DNA of 64,000 bases from Edaphochlamys debaryana (lineage: Eukaryota; Chlorophyta; Chlorophyceae; Chlamydomonadales): contig JAEHOE010000117.1 of the NCBI GenBank assembly GCA_016858145.1, positions 62,001-126,000 on the forward strand, given 5' to 3'. A program made the translations under genes and the position numbers. Positions 22,774-34,733 of the stretch are shown in pieces; position 1 is the first letter of the stretch, and the number at the start of each line of letters is the position of its first letter. Under the pieces are notes generated by a model. It was not told where the DNA came from and did no database searches. It was given only the letters and a program-made list of their open reading frames with translations.

Positions 22774-25700
22774 CTAGATGTAGAGCGAAGCGGCGAACAT
22801 GATGTCTCGCCGGATGGTCTCGGCGGCCGCGCGGATGTGCTCGGCCAGGCCCACGTCACCAACCGCCGCCGCCGCGTTGGCCAGTTGGCCGAGCAGCTCG
22901 TCCAGGCGCCGCGTGGCCCTGACTAACGTGCCCTCGAAGATGTCCGTCATCTCGCACACCTGCGATCGTCGGCAAAAAGCGCACGGATTGATGCCGGTAG
23001 GCTCAGCGTTGCGTGGGGCTACAGCTCCCCTCCCCAGCCCCGACCCTCCACCAAGGCCTCCAAGGGCCCCCCGCCACCCCCCCCCAGCCCCAGGCCGCGG
23101 GTCTGCCGGGCGGTTTGGCGCGGGCCCACCGCCCTGATCGCCTTTAAGCTCTCAGTACCCCACCCTCCACCCCTACCCCCACCCCTTTCCTCCCTCCGCA
23201 GCTCCTCCCCCACCCCGCTACCTGCTCGAAGCTGGCCCCCTTGCTCCATGCGTAGATGACGTCCATGAGCGCCGGCTTGAAGCCCTCCACGTACTCGTCC
23301 GGGTCCAGCTCCAACTTGCACTCGCGGGACACCTCGGCGATGTGCCGGGCGGCGGCCTGGGGGCGGTTGGGGCGGTTGGTTGGTGGTTGGTTGATGGTTG
23401 GGGTGGTCGGATGGTGGTTGGGGTGGTTTGGTTTTGGGAAGGGTTGAGGGAGAAGGGTGGTTTTTGTCGTGTGCTTGGCCAGTTTGGGGGGGGTGACCGG
23501 TGGAGAGAAAGGTCAAGGGTTGCCCGCACCAGTCACCATGCTCGGAAGGCAGACTCAGACTCAGCACTCGCACGCAGCAACGGTACGGCGCCCTTACCGC
23601 CCGCCCCGCCCCCACCTGCAGCGCCGCCAGCGGCTGTGCCATCTGCGCCGTCAGCCGGATCTGCTCCGAGCTCTTCTCCACGGGTACCTGGGGGTAGGCG
23701 GGGGCCGTGGGGCGTGAGGAGGCAGGCGGAGCGTCTCACCCCCACGGAGGCACGGTGACCGAAGGGCGTACACCCCAAGACCCTGACCCTGGCTCCATGT
23801 CTCCATCGCCAGCACTTGCACTCCCGCTGCTGCCCTCTCCGTAGTTGCCATGACCCACGTCCACCCTCCCCCAACAACTCCCCTTATCCCCCGACCCCGA
23901 CCCCACGAGGCACGACGCCAGCGCCACAAGCACGCCCCTTCCCCCCCTCACTCCCTCCCCACCCTTTGGCCCCTCATCCATCCCCCCTCTGAGGCCCCAT
24001 CCCACCCACGAGGCACGACGCCAGCGCCACGAGCTTCACGTGGTCCAGCAACCTCGCAGCGATCCCCCATATCCCCCCAAAGACGCCCCCTGTCCCCTTC
24101 GCAATCCACCTCAGTCCCCCCTTCAACCCCCCCGTTACTCCTCCCCACCCACCAGGCACGACGCCAGCGCCACCAGCTGCGCGTGGTCCAGCCCCGAGAA
24201 GGTACCGTTGAGCAGCAGCTCGGAGGCCAGCAGCTCGTCGGCGGTGTCGATCTCGCAGGCGGCGCGGCCCTTGAGCGTCACCACGTCTGTGGCAGGGCAG
24301 GAATGGGGGTGGATGGATGGGGTGGGGTGTGAGCGTGGGGGCGGTTAGGCGGGGTGGAGGGGTGGAGGTGTGGAGGGCGGGGCACCAGGTGACCGCCTGG
24401 CGAGGGTGGTGGCCGCGGCACCAAGCGCAGTCCCAGCAGCCACCCCCCTAAACCCCCCACACAACCCGCCCCCCCCCCACCCCATACCGTCCCCCCCCAC
24501 CCCATACCGTCCCCCCCCACCCCATACCGTCCCCCCCCAGCCCCCACCCCCGCCCCGCCACCACCCCCCACTCACTGTCGTCGTCGATGTGCCCCAGGCG
24601 CCGCAGCACCTGCGTGCGGCAGGCGGCCTCGTCCCGGAAGGAGGCCAGCTGCGAGGTGCGCATCTCCTGGCGGATGGCCTCGGCGCGCACGTCCAGGGCG
24701 GCGCGGCGGAGGTAGGGAGCAAACCTGGGGTGGGGGTGGGGGTTGGGGTGGGGTGGGGGTGGGGTGAAGAGGGATGAAGGGGGGTGGGTGAGAGGCGGGT
24801 GGGGGTGTGGTTATACCGTTAGGGAGGTCGAGCAAGAGGTGGAGGTGGAGGCGGATGTGGCTGGGTTTGGGGTTGGTCAAGTCAAGGGGCAAGTGGTATC
24901 TCCGGGCCCCCCCCCGCCCTTCTCACTTGACCATGTAGTCCTGGCCTCCCCTGACCTGACCTGGCGTTACCCGTGCCTCCATGCCCTGCCCTGCCCTGCT
25001 CCCCCCCCCGGTGCCACCCCCGCCCCCCCCTCACTTGACCATGTAGTCCTGGCCTCCCCTGACCTGACCTGGCGTTACCCGTGCCTCCATGCCCTGCCCT
25101 GCCCTGCTCCCCCCCCCGGTGCCCCCCCCGCCCCCCCCTCACTTGACCATGTAGTCCTGGCCTCCCCTGACCTGACCTGGCGTTACCCGTGCCTCCATGC
25201 CCTGCCCTGCCCTGCTCCCCCCCCCGGTGCCACCCCCGCCCTTCTCACTTGACCATGTAGTCCTGGCCTCCCCTGACCTGACCTGGCGTTACCCGTGCCT
25301 CCATGCCCTGCCCTGCCCTGCTCCCCCCCCCGGTGCCACCCCCGCCCCCCCCTCACTTGACCATGTAGTCCTGGCCTCCCCTGACCTGACCTGGCGTTAC
25401 CCGTGCCTCCATGCCCTGCCCTGCCCTGCTCCCCCCCCCGGTGCCACCCCCGCCCCCCCCTCACTTGACCATGTCCTTGGCCGCCTTGTGCACCGCATTG
25501 CGAGCCAGCTGGGCCTCCAGCGCCTCGATCGCGGACACCAGCTGGGGGGGGACGGGGGGGACGGGGGGGGAGGGGGTGGAGCGGGTTCAGGAGTGCGTGT
25601 CAGGGCGGAACGTAGGTCCGCGGTGCGCAAGACAGTCAATGATGGCTCGGGGTTGGAGTTGGGCCCGCGTCGCCTGGGCAGGACGACAGGGGCCCCGAGA

Positions 25701-28700
25701 GGACCGGCGGGGCGCCAGCCAGTGTGGGAGTTTGTGCAGGGGTGCTGGGAGCTGAGCGGGTTCGCGCCGCCGCCTGTGCTGTGTGGGAGGACTGAAGCGA
25801 TGCGAGGGCAGGGCGACACGGGCCCCGAGATGACCGTCCAACCGTCAACCGCCAACGTGCAACTGTCAACCGCCAACCGACCTCGGGCAGCTGCGGGTCC
25901 TTGACGTCCATGTCCTCCACCGGGTCCAACCGCGGCAGCCCCGACTCGCCGTGGCGCTTAAGCAGCTCGGCCACCTGGCGGTTGGGAGTTGGGTTGGTTG
26001 GGAGTTGGGGCGGTGAGGGGTTGAGGTCGTTGATAATTTGGGAGTGTAGGCGGTTGGGGGGTTGAGGCGCCCGCCCGGCTGGGCCTTCCAGCCCTCTCCT
26101 CCCCCCCTCCGGATCCCAACTCCCAACCGCCCTCTTGGCCCCGAAAGCCAAGCCCACCCGCTCAAACCCATCCACCCACCTCCAACCACCCACATAATTC
26201 CCTTACCACCACACACCCCACCTGCACCATGACCTGCCGCCGGCTCTCCGCGGGCCGCAGGTCGGGCGGCACCGATATGCGCAGCGAGTGGAGCTGCGAC
26301 AGACACGACAGCGTGACGGGGACCACCTCGGCCACGCTGCCGGGCGCGCCGGGCGAGGCGGCGGGCCGCGGCCCGGTCGGTTGGTCGTTGGCGGTTGACG
26401 GTTGGCCGTTGGCGGTTGTTGTGGTTGACGCCGCCGCCGCGGGCGGCGGCTCCAGGGAGGCGGCGTCGAGGGAGAGCAGGACGTCGACCAGGTAGGCGTC
26501 GCGGTCGTCCTCCTGTGGCGGTTGGGGCGGTTGGGGCGGTTGGAGCGGTTGGGGTGGTTGGAGCGGTTGGGGTGTATGGAGGAACGGATGGGCCAGCCGC
26601 CCTGTACACGGTTGACGGGCCCCCTCCCTCCCCTCTCCGTCCTCCTTCCCCCTTCCTCTTACCCCCCTCTTCACCCCTTCCCCTCACTCCCTTCCCCTCA
26701 CCGGCCACCCCCCTACCCAGCCCCCGCACCCCTCACCTGCCCCTCCTGCGCCGGCGGCGCGTCCGGCCTCCTGCTGCAGCTCACCACCACCCCCGTGCCC
26801 CACTCCACGCCCCCGCTCCGCACCGCCACCAGCCGCCCCGCCCGCAGGAAGGGCAGCACGTGCCCCGGCCGCGTCAGCAGCTCCTGCAGGGAGGCCCCCG
26901 CCGCCTCGATCTGCTGCCGCAGGGCCTGAGAGGGGGGGGGTGAGGGGTGAGGGGGAGGTAAGGGGGAGGGGGGGTTGAGTCAGGAGGGGAGACGTGGAAG
27001 AGGAAGCGGGCAGCGGAAAGAGGGATGAGAGACGCCTTGGGTGCAAGGTCGAAGGCACAGCGAGCGAGGCTGAAGTTGAGAGCGTGGACCGGGCGGGGCA
27101 GGACAGGGCCCCCACCCCAGCGTGGCGGCAAGGGTAAGCCAGGTCAGATAAGGGCCTCTCCAACCTGACCCCCACGAGCCTTACCCCCCTTTCCCCCACC
27201 CCCTGTCACCAGGTACTGCGCCATGGCCTCCCCCCCCTCCCTCCCTCCCTCCCGTCCCCTCCCCTCTCCTCCCCCCCCCCTCTCACCAGGTACTGGCTCA
27301 TGGCCTCCTCCCCCTCCCGCCCCAGCGCCGCCACCTCGGTCTCGATGTCCTTGAGCTCTTGCTCCAGCTGGGGGGGGGAGGGTGGGTGGGGGGGGAGTGG
27401 GGGGTGGGGGGGAGGAATGAGGGGACAGGTCGAGGCAAGGCATGGGGGGTTGAGGCAGGGATGGGTTAGGGTCTCCAAGGATGCCCCCCCTCCCCCCCTT
27501 GCCTCGGCTATGTCTGGCCCCCCTCCGCCCACCCTTGCCTCGGCTATGTCTGTCTCCCCCTTGCCTCGGCTATGTCTGCCCCCCCCCCTCGCCCCCCTTG
27601 CCTTGGGTATGTTTGCCTCCTGCTGGAACTGCTGGAAGGAGTGGCGGATCACAAACTCCATGGTGCCCGCCTCGGATCCCTCCAGGCGGCGGAGCATGTT
27701 GAGCATGGTGTAGTAGGTGAGCTTGAAGGAGGAGATGAGGGGGGAGGGCTTGCCCTGTCAGGGGGGGTAGAGGGGGGAGGGGGGGGGAGAGGGAGAGGGT
27801 TACGGAAAGACGGTAAGGGAAAGGAGGGGCCGGGTGATGCGGGCATGGCGGACTACGGAACGCCCCCCCCGCCCGTGTAGATCTGGATCTCGGATCTGGA
27901 TCTCGCCTGCATGATGCCCCTGCACGTGTCCTCCTCCATGGTCTCGTCCAGCATCATGACGGCCAAGCCCCGGTCGTCCATGCCGCGGCGGCCGGCGCGG
28001 CCCGACATCTGGGGGGGAGGGGGAGGGACGGGTTGGGGTTGGGGTGAGGCAGGGGGGTATGGGTGTGGGGTGGGTGTTCCGGGCTGCTCGTGTAGAGGCC
28101 GGGAACACGTAGGCGCTTGGCGTTGACGGAAAAGGGGGAACAATAAACTCTGGTAGGCTCAGCAGGGGCAGGTTGAGGAGCAGGCCAGCGGCGGAGGGCC
28201 TGGGGTCTGGGGGCAGCGGGCTGGCGCGTCCCACGCGCTGAGCCGGGCTGCCGGTAACACACGGACCCGTCCCCTCCTACTTGCCTTTTCCCCCCCTCTC
28301 AACACCCTCAAGGCCCCCAAAGCTCCCCTTCCCCTCCCTACCTCGTCACCCCCTAAGCACCTGCCAGGCGGCGGCTTTGCTGGGGGTTTCCAGCGGGCCT
28401 ACGGCCCCGATCGCCTGTAAGCTTTCAGTACACCACTGCCCCCCCACCCACCCACCCCCCCTCACCTGGATGTACTCCCCCGAGCTCACGAAGCGGTTCT
28501 CCGCCCCGTCCCACTTGCGCATGGCCGTGAAGACCACGCAGCGGGCGGGCATGTTGAGGCCCATGGCGAAGGTCTCGGTGGTGAACAGGACCTGTTGGGG
28601 AGGGGGGGTTGGGGGTGGAGGGGAGCGAGGGGCTCGGGAGGGGTTGGCGGGGTGCTGGGTGGTACGCTCATCGTCATCGCGTGGAGGGGTACCGGTGCGT

Positions 28701-31700
28701 GTGGTGGAGGGAGGCTGGTCGATCCGCCGAGACCGAGCAGCCCGGGTGGCGTGCCAGGGAGCGAAGAAGCTGACCTGGCTACGGCTGGTGCCCCCGTTTG
28801 CCTCCCGCCCTCCTTCCCCCCGGGTACCCTCGTTCACGTGCCAGTACGGCATCCCCCACCCAAGCGGCCCCTCCCCCTTCATGGTTCCCAACCAAGTCTC
28901 GCTTGCGTGCTGGCACTTCCCCCTCCTCCCTCACCCTTCATCCCCTTCATCCCTCATCCCCCCCCTCACCTTGAGCAGCCCCTCCTGGAACAGGATCTCA
29001 ATCAGCTCCTTGAGGATTGGAAGCAGCCCTTTGGGGGGGGAGGAGGAGAAGGGGGGGCATGGGATGGGGAAGGAAGGGTTGGCAGCAGCCAGCACGGGAA
29101 GCGGACCGCGCCGAGCACGCCCTCCATCCATGCCTGGCCCCCACACGCCTCCACGCCGTTACACGATTGTAGCCCCCTCACCCGAGTAGTGCATCCAACT
29201 GCAGCTGCAGTGCTGTTTCCCTCCTTCTCCCCCTCCCCCTCAACCCGCCCCCAAAACCCCCTGCTTCCCCTTCCAAACACCCCCCTCCCCCGCCCCCTCC
29301 CCCCCCCACACCCGAGTGGTGCACCCCGATGCCCCTCCGCAGCAGCGGCAGCATGCGAGAGATGGGCTTGAGCACGCGGTCGGCCTCGGAGAGGCACTGC
29401 AGCGCGTTGTGGTAGATCTAGGGGTGGGGGGGGAGGGCACGTGGGGGCATGTGGGGGCACGTGGGTGCGGGGTGCGGGGAGTTAGGGGGCACGCGAGAGA
29501 GGGGACATGTCGGGTCGGCGTGTGACCGTGGCCCCGTAACTGGCTGCTGCTGCCTGCCTGCAAGCACGTGTGGGGCCCGTGGCTCCCGCCCTCTGCCCCC
29601 CGACCCCCCCCCTCCCGGTCCATACGGCGTCACGCAGGGGCGGGGCGGCTCACCTCCTCCACCTGCGCCTTCTCGTCCGGCGTGTTGAAGTCGAAGTTGG
29701 GCCCCTCCTCCTCCTTGGGCCCGCTGCCCCCCTCCCCCCCCGCCTCGCCCTCGCCGTCCCGGTCCGCCTCTCGGTCACGGTCCTTTGCCCCCTCTTCGCC
29801 GGCCTCCCCCTCCGCGCCCTTGCCCTCGCCCTCCCCGCCGCCCCCCTCCTTGCGGGGGCCCTTGCCCTTCTTCCCCTGGGGAGCAAAGGGACAGCGGGGG
29901 AGCAATCAGGAATAGCGGTCAGGGTGGGTAAGAGACGTCAAAGCCGTCCAAGTGCCCCCACTATCCCGCCAACCGCACGCAACCGAAACCCAACTACCCC
30001 GCCAACCAACCCCAACCGCCCCACCAACCGCCGCCCCACCAACCACCACCGCCCAACCGGCTCACGTCGCCCTTGCGCGGCAGCAGCGCGTTTGCGTACT
30101 GCTCGCAGTCCCTCCGCGCGAAGGAGAAGAAGATGACCGGCTCCCAGTGCTGGCCCTTGATCACCTGACAGGGTGGGTAGGGAGGGTTGTTCGTGGTGCT
30201 GAGCGGGATCGCGTCGCCAGGGAAGGGGGTAGGGAGGGAGGGCAGGTGGGGCGGGAGGCAGAGGGCCAGCTTCCGGCTAGGAGCCAGCCCACAGAGCCTG
30301 CAGAACCGCGCCCCGTCCCTCGCAGCACCCGGCACCCGCCTCCAGGGGGCCACATCCCACACCCCACAACTGCTTCACTAGTCCTCCGCCCCAACCACCC
30401 CCCTCTTAGACCTCAAGAGGGGAGCCTCAGGGCCCCAACCTGCAGTGCAAACATGCAATCCCTCCCTCCAGCGCACCCCCCTCCTTTCCCCCCCGCTCAC
30501 CGCCAGGATGTTTGCCACCTCGGCCCGCATGTCCGCCTTCATCTGCCCGTCACCCCGCCCGCCACGGCCGCCGCCGCGCCCGCCCCGCCCGCCTCTCCGC
30601 CCGCGGCCGCCGCGCCCGCCTCTCCCGCCCCCATCACGGCCGCCCCCGCCGTCCCCCGCCTCCCCCTCCCCTCCTTTGTTGCTGGATGCCTGCAGTACGC
30701 GGATCTGCTCCCGCATCTGACCGAAGTTGTCCGCCCTGACAGGGGGGGAGGGGGGGGAGGAGGGGGCCAGAGAGGGAGGAGGGATCCGTGGGGGGCAAAG
30801 AGAGGGGAGGGCAGGAGTACGTGCAGAACGTGTGGAGGGACTGGCGCTGGTCGCCTTAACGCAACGCAAAGGCGCTTTCCGGACAACCGAGTCCAGATCA
30901 AGATCCAGATCCAGATCCAGATCCGCCCGCACCTGAAGTTCCCCCGCTCATCCAGCAGCAGCCACAGCCCCTTGCCGCCCAGAGCGTAGGCGTAGTGCTG
31001 CGGGGGTTGAGGGGTTGGGTGTTTCGGGGGGCGGGGCAACATACTCGGACATAAGCATCGTCGCCCTCCCCTCCCCTGCGGCCCTGCCCTCTGCCCCCCT
31101 CCCCCCTCCCCTCCCCCCTCCCCTCCAATGCCCGCCCCTTCCCCTCCCCTCCCCTCCCCTCCAATCACCCCTCCCCTCCCCCCCCCACCTGCAGGGGCGT
31201 GGGGCGGTAGTCCGTGTAGACCACGTGGCAGGGGGAGCGGTGCAGGTGCGCCACCCAGGCCGCGAACTGGGAGGCGTTGGAGAGCGTGGCGGAGAGGAAG
31301 ACCTGGGGAGGACGGGAGGGGGTGGGGGGGAGGGCGGGGGCATGGCGGGGGTTAGAGGAACGGGTCTGGGGGGTGGGGTCGAGCAGGGGATGGGTCTGGG
31401 GGCAGGGAAAGGCGCCTTGTGCCGCCACGGCACAGGAACCACACTCAATGTGCAATTCCTCGTCGCCGCCTCTCCGCCCCACCTCTCCGCCACACTCTCC
31501 GCACACGCCCACCACTGCCCCCAGTACCCCCCCTCCGCTCTCCAACAACTCTCACAACACAAGCAACGCCCAGGGAGGCCGGCTTTCCCTTTCGCACCCA
31601 CCATCTTGGTGTGGTGGTCCCCGCCCTCACGCCCTCCCCCCTTGCACCCACCATCTTGGTGTGGTGGTCCAGGAAGATGATGGTCTCCTCCCACACCACG

Positions 31701-34700
31701 CCGCGCTCGCGGTCCTGCGGGCGTTCGGCAGCACCCCGGGGGGGGAGGCAGCAGAGGTGAGGGCAGGCCTGCGGGTGTCTAGGGTCTCCGGTCCACGGTC
31801 TATGGTCTAACCCAGGGGCGTATGCCCGGGGCCAAGAGCAACGACGGGGTGTGCATGGCAGGGGCCGGGCGCAGTGGACTTGTGCTCCTGGAAGCATTTG
31901 CTTGGACCCGAACCCTTCGCCCGAACCCCACGCCCGAACCCCCAGATGTGCTTCGACGCGGACGAAGGTATATGCGGCGGTGGGACTGGCGTCGACCCCA
32001 GTGATTGGAGCAGGTGCCAGCTTCCCCACAGCTTCCCCCGGGATCTGGATCCGAATCCCACCTGCATGTAGTGGATCTCGTCGAACACCACCCACGCCAC
32101 CTCGCGGAGCAGCTCGCTGCCCCTGTGGGTGTGGAAGACAGAGGAAGGGGGGCAAGAGGGGAAAGGAGGAGCGAGGAGGTGACAGGTGGGTATGTTGGGG
32201 CGAAAGGCACGCGCCTGTACACACCACGCCTTCGGCGCATACCAAAGCCCAACGGATCACGGCTGTGCTACCCGTGAGATGACGGATCGCGCACCTGTAG
32301 ATCATGGATCTCAGGATCTCGGTGGTCATGACGATGCAGGAGGCGTTCGGGTTGAGCGACACGTCACCCGTCATGAGGCCCACGTCACCGCCGAACGCCT
32401 CCGACAGCTCCCGGAACTTCTGGTTGGACAGCGCCTGAATCCAGGATCACGGATTGCGGATTGCGGATCGTCACGTATCAAACGAGCGTTGAACGAGGAC
32501 CTTTTCGGAACCGGAAGTACAGCACACACCTTGCTGCCTGCTTGCTCGCCGCGTACAACCAACGCACAACCGCTAGCATCCAAACACACCGGGCACCAGC
32601 GCACCCCTACCCCCCACACCGGACCTTACTGAGGCCTAAAGCTCCTCCCACCTCCAGCCTCCAGGCCCCCACGCTCCCACACTTCCAACTGCCAGGTTCA
32701 ACCGCCAGATCCAACTGCCGTGCCGTACCTTGAGGGGGGAGGTGTAGATGACTCGCTGCTGGCTGCGGAAGGCCATGGCGATGGCGTACCTGCGTGGGGG
32801 GGCGGAGGGGGGAGAGGCGGAGCGGGGGCGGGGGGTGAGGAAGGGGAGAGCAGCGGGGCCCTCTTGGGGCGCACGTATAGAAGCCTGTGACGTGCCTCGC
32901 GTGACGTCACCAACCGTCCAGGAACAACGGCAGCGCGGTCCAGGACCCCTTCCTCGGCCCCTGCTACCCCTACCCCCTCCTCCAATCTCCAAGCACATTC
33001 GCCCGTCTCCCCTTGCTCGCAAGCCCGCCCCTCAATTCCGCAGGGCCTTGGCCGACGCCGCAACAACCCCCGGGCGGCTCGCTCCACCCCATAAGCCTCC
33101 GCCGGCGACCCCTCCACCCCCGCCCCAATCCCTGCCCCCCCCTCCCCCCTCCCCCCGCCGCCGCTCACTCCGCCACCACGGTCTTGCCCGCGGAGGTGTG
33201 GGCGGACACCAGGACCGACTCACGCCGCTCCTGGGGGGGGGGGGTGAGGGGAGGGGAGGGGAGAGGAGGGGGGAGGGGGCAGAGCGGGGGAGCGGGTGGG
33301 TTCGTAGGGCACGCACGGTAGGGTGGCCGCGCAGTCCGTGGCAATCTTGTGTTAGCGACACAAGTGGGAGACCCAAGCACGCAGGAGAGAAAGGGCAAGA
33401 CCCAGGCTGTGCACGAATTGAGGTAGGGTGGAAACGTGGGGTGGGAATGGTCGCTGGAGCGCCGGAGCCCAGCACACGACCACCACATCGGCGGCGCACG
33501 GCCTAGCTGCGGGTCCGCTTCGGCCGCGACTGCAGCTGCCCCACGCCGTTCCCTTCGCTCTGTTCCGCTCTCCACGCAATGCCCTCCCCTCCCCTCCGCT
33601 GCCTCGGGAGTCCAGCGCCCCCCTGAGCCCAGGGGGCCATCGCTGCCGCCCACGGCCCCCACGGCCCCCGCCCCGCACCCCCGTCGGGCCCCGGCCGGCC
33701 CGCCCGCGTGCCCAGCTGCCAACCCGGCTGCCACCGTGGCCCCCCACTGCCGCACCCCACAGCCTCCAGCCTTTGGCTTTCGGTTGCAGCCCTGTCGGCC
33801 CAAGCCCGCAGCGCCTGGGATCAAGCCCTGACCCCCGACCCCGCCAGAAGCCAGGGCCGGTGTAAGACGTTCCGGGCCCGACCCGCCCACAGTCCCAAAC
33901 GCCCAACGCCAAGCCCGATCGCCCGGGGAACGGCTGAGCTCGCTGGTGGGCCCCCACAGACACCTCCGATCACGCCCAGGCCAGGCCCACACAGGCCCAG
34001 CCCCAGGCCCGGTACGGCCCAGCCCCAGGCCCAACCAGGCCCAACCGGGCCCCACCAGGCAGGCCACGGACGTCTCCTGGAAGGGGTCCAGCGTGAAGGG
34101 GTACTGCTTGGCGCGGGGGCCCGAGTAGCGCGGCTCCTCCAGCGTGCCTGTTGGTCATCGTTGGGAGCGTCAATGCAAGGAAGTTCAGGAAGTGGTGTTG
34201 CAAGGAAGGTTGGTATGGACAGGGGGCTAACAGGCAGGAGCACCGATCAAGGACGGGGAGCAGGGCGCTGTGCACAGGGCGCAGGGTGGGGAAAGGGGCG
34301 GCCAGGGGGTGGGGAGGCGCATGCTTCACGCCGTGCACCCCCGCCTTGCACAAGGCTGGGGCCCTTTGCATGAGCCCAGCGGTGCCCACAGGTAGGCTCG
34401 TGCCCCCGGCTTGCCCGCTGCCAAACATCGAGTCACCTGGGCCCTGGTCCAAACCCATCGAGATGGCCCCGGCGCCATCCCGACAGCCATCCACCACCCC
34501 CCGCCTGCTCACGCACCGTAAGTGACGGGATCCAGCTTTATGTTCTCCACGTCAAAGCCCTCGGGCACCGCGACTTCGTGCGTGCACGTCGCGGGCGGCC
34601 GGCCGCCCGGACCCTGTGCTCGCTTGTTGGCATTTGCCCCGGCCACAGCTACCACAGCGCTTTCGCCAGCTCGCTTTCTTGCTGCTTGTCGCGTCGCGGC

Positions 34701-34733
34701 CGCAGCAGCTAAGCCCTCAGGGCTGAGCTCCAT
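22774..34733 (-). CDS. MTR4: MTR4-type DExH RNA helicase of the nuclear exosome (1127 aa)
   Basis: Exons on the minus strand: 34733-34517, 34147-34056, 33230-33169, 32789-32729, 32434-32295, 32122-32062, 31714-31652, 31302-31189, 30997-30933, 30735-30501, 30164-30066, 29875-29654, 29417-29312, 29028-28970, 28591-28466, 28008-27907, 27754-27602, 27367-27287, 26925-26737, 26512-26222, 25974-25882, 25541-25465, 24724-24576, 24286-24153, 23687-23616, 23356-23222, 22959-22774. The frame is continuous. Motifs: CTHEVAVP and YPFTLDPFQ near the N-terminus, AHTSAGKT 113-120, DEIH 205-208, SAT 236-238, MGLNMPA in the exon from 28591, MSGRAGRRG 575-583, an arch/KOW-like region (exon 26925-26737) and a DSHCT C-terminus ending FAASLYI. 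MTR4 unwinds 3'-tailed RNA for exosome decay, in TRAMP-like complexes. Compared with the usual ~1000-1050 aa it carries an Arg-Gly-rich insert and an acidic insert. Two introns appear to be GC-AG. Confidence 0.93.
23901..24191 (-). repeat. Exon end and splice donor of MTR4 exon 24 repeated twice in the intron
   Basis: The exon end at 24191-24153 plus donor (encoding [12 protein letters not shown], then GTGGG) recurs at about 24047-24003, still reading [12 protein letters not shown] before the donor. A shorter copy lies at about 23934-23901. Both lie in the intron downstream of the real exon. Confidence 0.85.
24480..24540 (+). repeat. CCCCATACCGTCCCCCC tandem repeat in an MTR4 intron
   Basis: Imperfect 20-bp units containing CCCCATACCGTCC repeat about three times in the intron downstream (minus strand) of the exon ending 24576. 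Confidence 0.75.
24923..25460 (-). repeat. Five tandem ~107-bp units, each carrying the MTR4 exon 22 donor
   Basis: Unit starts on the + strand are at 24923, 25031, 25139, 25245 and 25353, with the next copy of the start at 25461. Units are 106-108 bp and nearly identical. The array lies in the intron between exons 25541-25465 and 24724-24576. Each unit starts with the exon end and donor (minus strand ATGGTCAA then GTGAG), so the array appears to have grown from the exon-intron junction. Confidence 0.95.
27207..27308 (-). repeat. Duplicated end of MTR4 exon 18 with its donor
   Basis: The exon end at 27308-27284 (EAMSQYL then GTGAG) is repeated 77 bp downstream at 27231-27207, reading EAMAQYL followed by GTGAC. 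Confidence 0.85.
27499..27616 (-). repeat. Three intronic copies of the MTR4 exon 17 end
   Basis: The exon end at about 27616-27599 (ACATACCCAAG then GCAAGG) has three degenerate downstream copies (ACATAGCCGAGGCAAGG) starting near 27499, 27534 and 27560 on the + strand. These copies also create a GT-type donor that could be used as an alternative. Confidence 0.75.
31594..31670 (-). repeat. Duplicated end of MTR4 exon 7 with its donor
   Basis: A 27-bp block spanning the exon end (DHHTKM) and donor GTGGGTG occurs at 31670-31644 and again, identical over at least 26 bp, at 31620-31594. The offset of 50 bp is not a multiple of three. Confidence 0.9.

Noticed and set aside
22774..34733. SKI2 (cytosolic) instead of MTR4
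   Set aside because: The N-terminal CTHEVAVP, the arch region and the C-terminal sequence follow MTR4 order and wording better than SKI2.
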